From Anaerolineaceae bacterium (GTDB lineage: Bacteria; Chloroflexota; Anaerolineae; Anaerolineales; Anaerolineaceae): a stretch of DNA of 13,068 bases. The notes under the pieces are model-generated. The model saw only the letters and a list, made by a program, of their open reading frames with translations. It did not search any database and was not told the DNA's origin. The position numbers and the translations under genes were made by a program. The stretch spans positions 28,033-41,100 of the forward strand of contig DQHW01000011.1 in the NCBI GenBank assembly GCA_003524305.1. The letters run 5' to 3'. This document shows, piece after piece, positions 12,372-13,068 of the stretch (its first letter is position 1; each line of letters opens with the position of its first letter).

Positions 12372-13068
12372 ATGTCATACCCTCTATCTTCTCAAGTAAC
12401 AGCCGGGCAGCCAACGGCGGCGGAGCACTATAATAACTTGCGTCAAGATGCGCTAAATCTTGGACAAGCCGAGTCGGATGCGGTCAACCTGGGCGTATTT
12501 TTTAAGCGTTTTTCTTCTGGCATCAAGCTGGAATACCTGGCGAACCACCGTGTCAGGGTGCCGCACACCTCATCCAACCCGCCATCATTGATGGTCAACG
12601 GCTACATGCTGCAATCCGATGGAAACGTGGATTTACCCGTGGGGCTGATCAGCGGTCCGGCTGCCATGTGGTATATTTTCGCAGTGCGGTCCGCGGGTTC
12701 AAAGTCATTTACATTGACAGCCAACACATCATCCTCTGAAGGCAGCGACCACCGCCTGATCGGTCAAGCCTATTGGACGGGGTCAGCCCTGATCTCCATT
12801 TTATGTTACCTGACGCCAACATCCCTGCCGCCAGCGGATTATGACTCGGGTTGGTTTGCCTGCACCTATAACATGGTTTATACAAAGGCTCATGGGTTGG
12901 GAACCTGCCCAAGATTAATCACGCTTTATCATTCGACTGATTCAGCAGGTACCAGTGAATGGGTAAGAGTAACTTATGTGCAAAGCGGAATTAATTTGTA
13001 TGAAGTGATTGGTTGTGATTCAGCCAATATCTACATCCAAACCGGGATTACCAACGAAAATGCCACCT
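12372..13068 (+). CDS. Phage tail fibre / receptor-binding-like protein (3' truncated)
   Basis: The frame opens at ATG 12372, behind AGGAAA (12361-12366), and stays open for 232 codons to the window edge. The N-terminus MSYPLSSQVTAGQPTAAEHYNNLRQDAL resembles, by memory, the start of phage tail or structural proteins with a 'Q-V-T-A-G-Q-P...Y-N-N-L-R-D' pattern. The rest is beta-rich, aromatic and low in charge, with AHGLGTCPRLITLY at about 173-186. The H-G-L-G-x2-P motif is common in tail-fibre and distal tail proteins. It probably forms part of a host-binding fibre or a capsid/tail appendage. There is no recognisable enzymatic domain in the visible part. It is preceded by a repeat-filled gap, so it is likely transcribed separately or after readthrough. 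Confidence 0.72.
   Translation, partial: MSYPLSSQVTAGQPTAAEHYNNLRQDALNLGQAESDAVNLGVFFKRFSSGIKLEYLANHRVRVPHTSSNPPSLMVNGYMLQSDGNVDLPVGLISGPAAMWYIFAVRSAGSKSFTLTANTSSSEGSDHRLIGQAYWTGSALISILCYLTPTSLPPADYDSGWFACTYNMVYTKAHGLGTCPRLITLYHSTDSAGTSEWVRVTYVQSGINLYEVIGCDSANIYIQTGITNENAT

Overview
The window joins bacterial chromosomal genes (about 1-3800) to the structural module of a tailed-phage-like element (about 3887-13068). No rRNA, tRNA or other phylogenetic marker is present. The repertoire of GC-rich interspersed hairpin repeats and the protein style recall Chloroflexota (Anaerolineae-like) genomes, but that is an inference, not something the sequence proves. Every convincing gene is on the + strand.

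Host-like part. The 3' end of a flavodoxin-fold NAD(P)H/FMN oxidoreductase (to 430) is followed by a four-helix membrane protein of unknown function (753-1400). Next comes a compact three-gene AT-rich operon (1760-3576): two different DUF488 proteins and a protein resembling the 'dual OB' (DuOB) family. It has a perfect TATAAT box upstream and a strong intrinsic terminator (3765-3791) downstream. This operon is the best candidate here for a poorly described nucleic-acid-related or defence-related system.

Phage part. A possible small terminase subunit (3887) overlaps a large terminase (4233). A GH25 lysozyme follows, broken by a probable one-base deletion in a G run near its start. Then come the portal protein (6662), a prohead protease fused in frame to the HK97-type major capsid protein (8064), a small holin-like protein (10266), a hypothetical protein (10450), a putative connector (10814), a beta-rich structural protein (11476) and a tail fibre-like gene that runs off the right edge (12372). 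Start/stop overlaps and strong Shine-Dalgarno sites indicate co-translation in two blocks. Lysis genes sit inside the head module, and no tail tube, sheath, tape measure or integrase is visible.

The element looks long-resident. Several families of host-type palindromic repeats lie between its genes, and one lies in frame inside the terminase. The lysozyme carries a frameshift, and base composition shifts sharply within the terminase. The protease-capsid fusion contains a near-consensus ribosome-binding site and ATG at the domain junction, so the locus may make both a protease-capsid fusion and a separate capsid protein from one reading frame.
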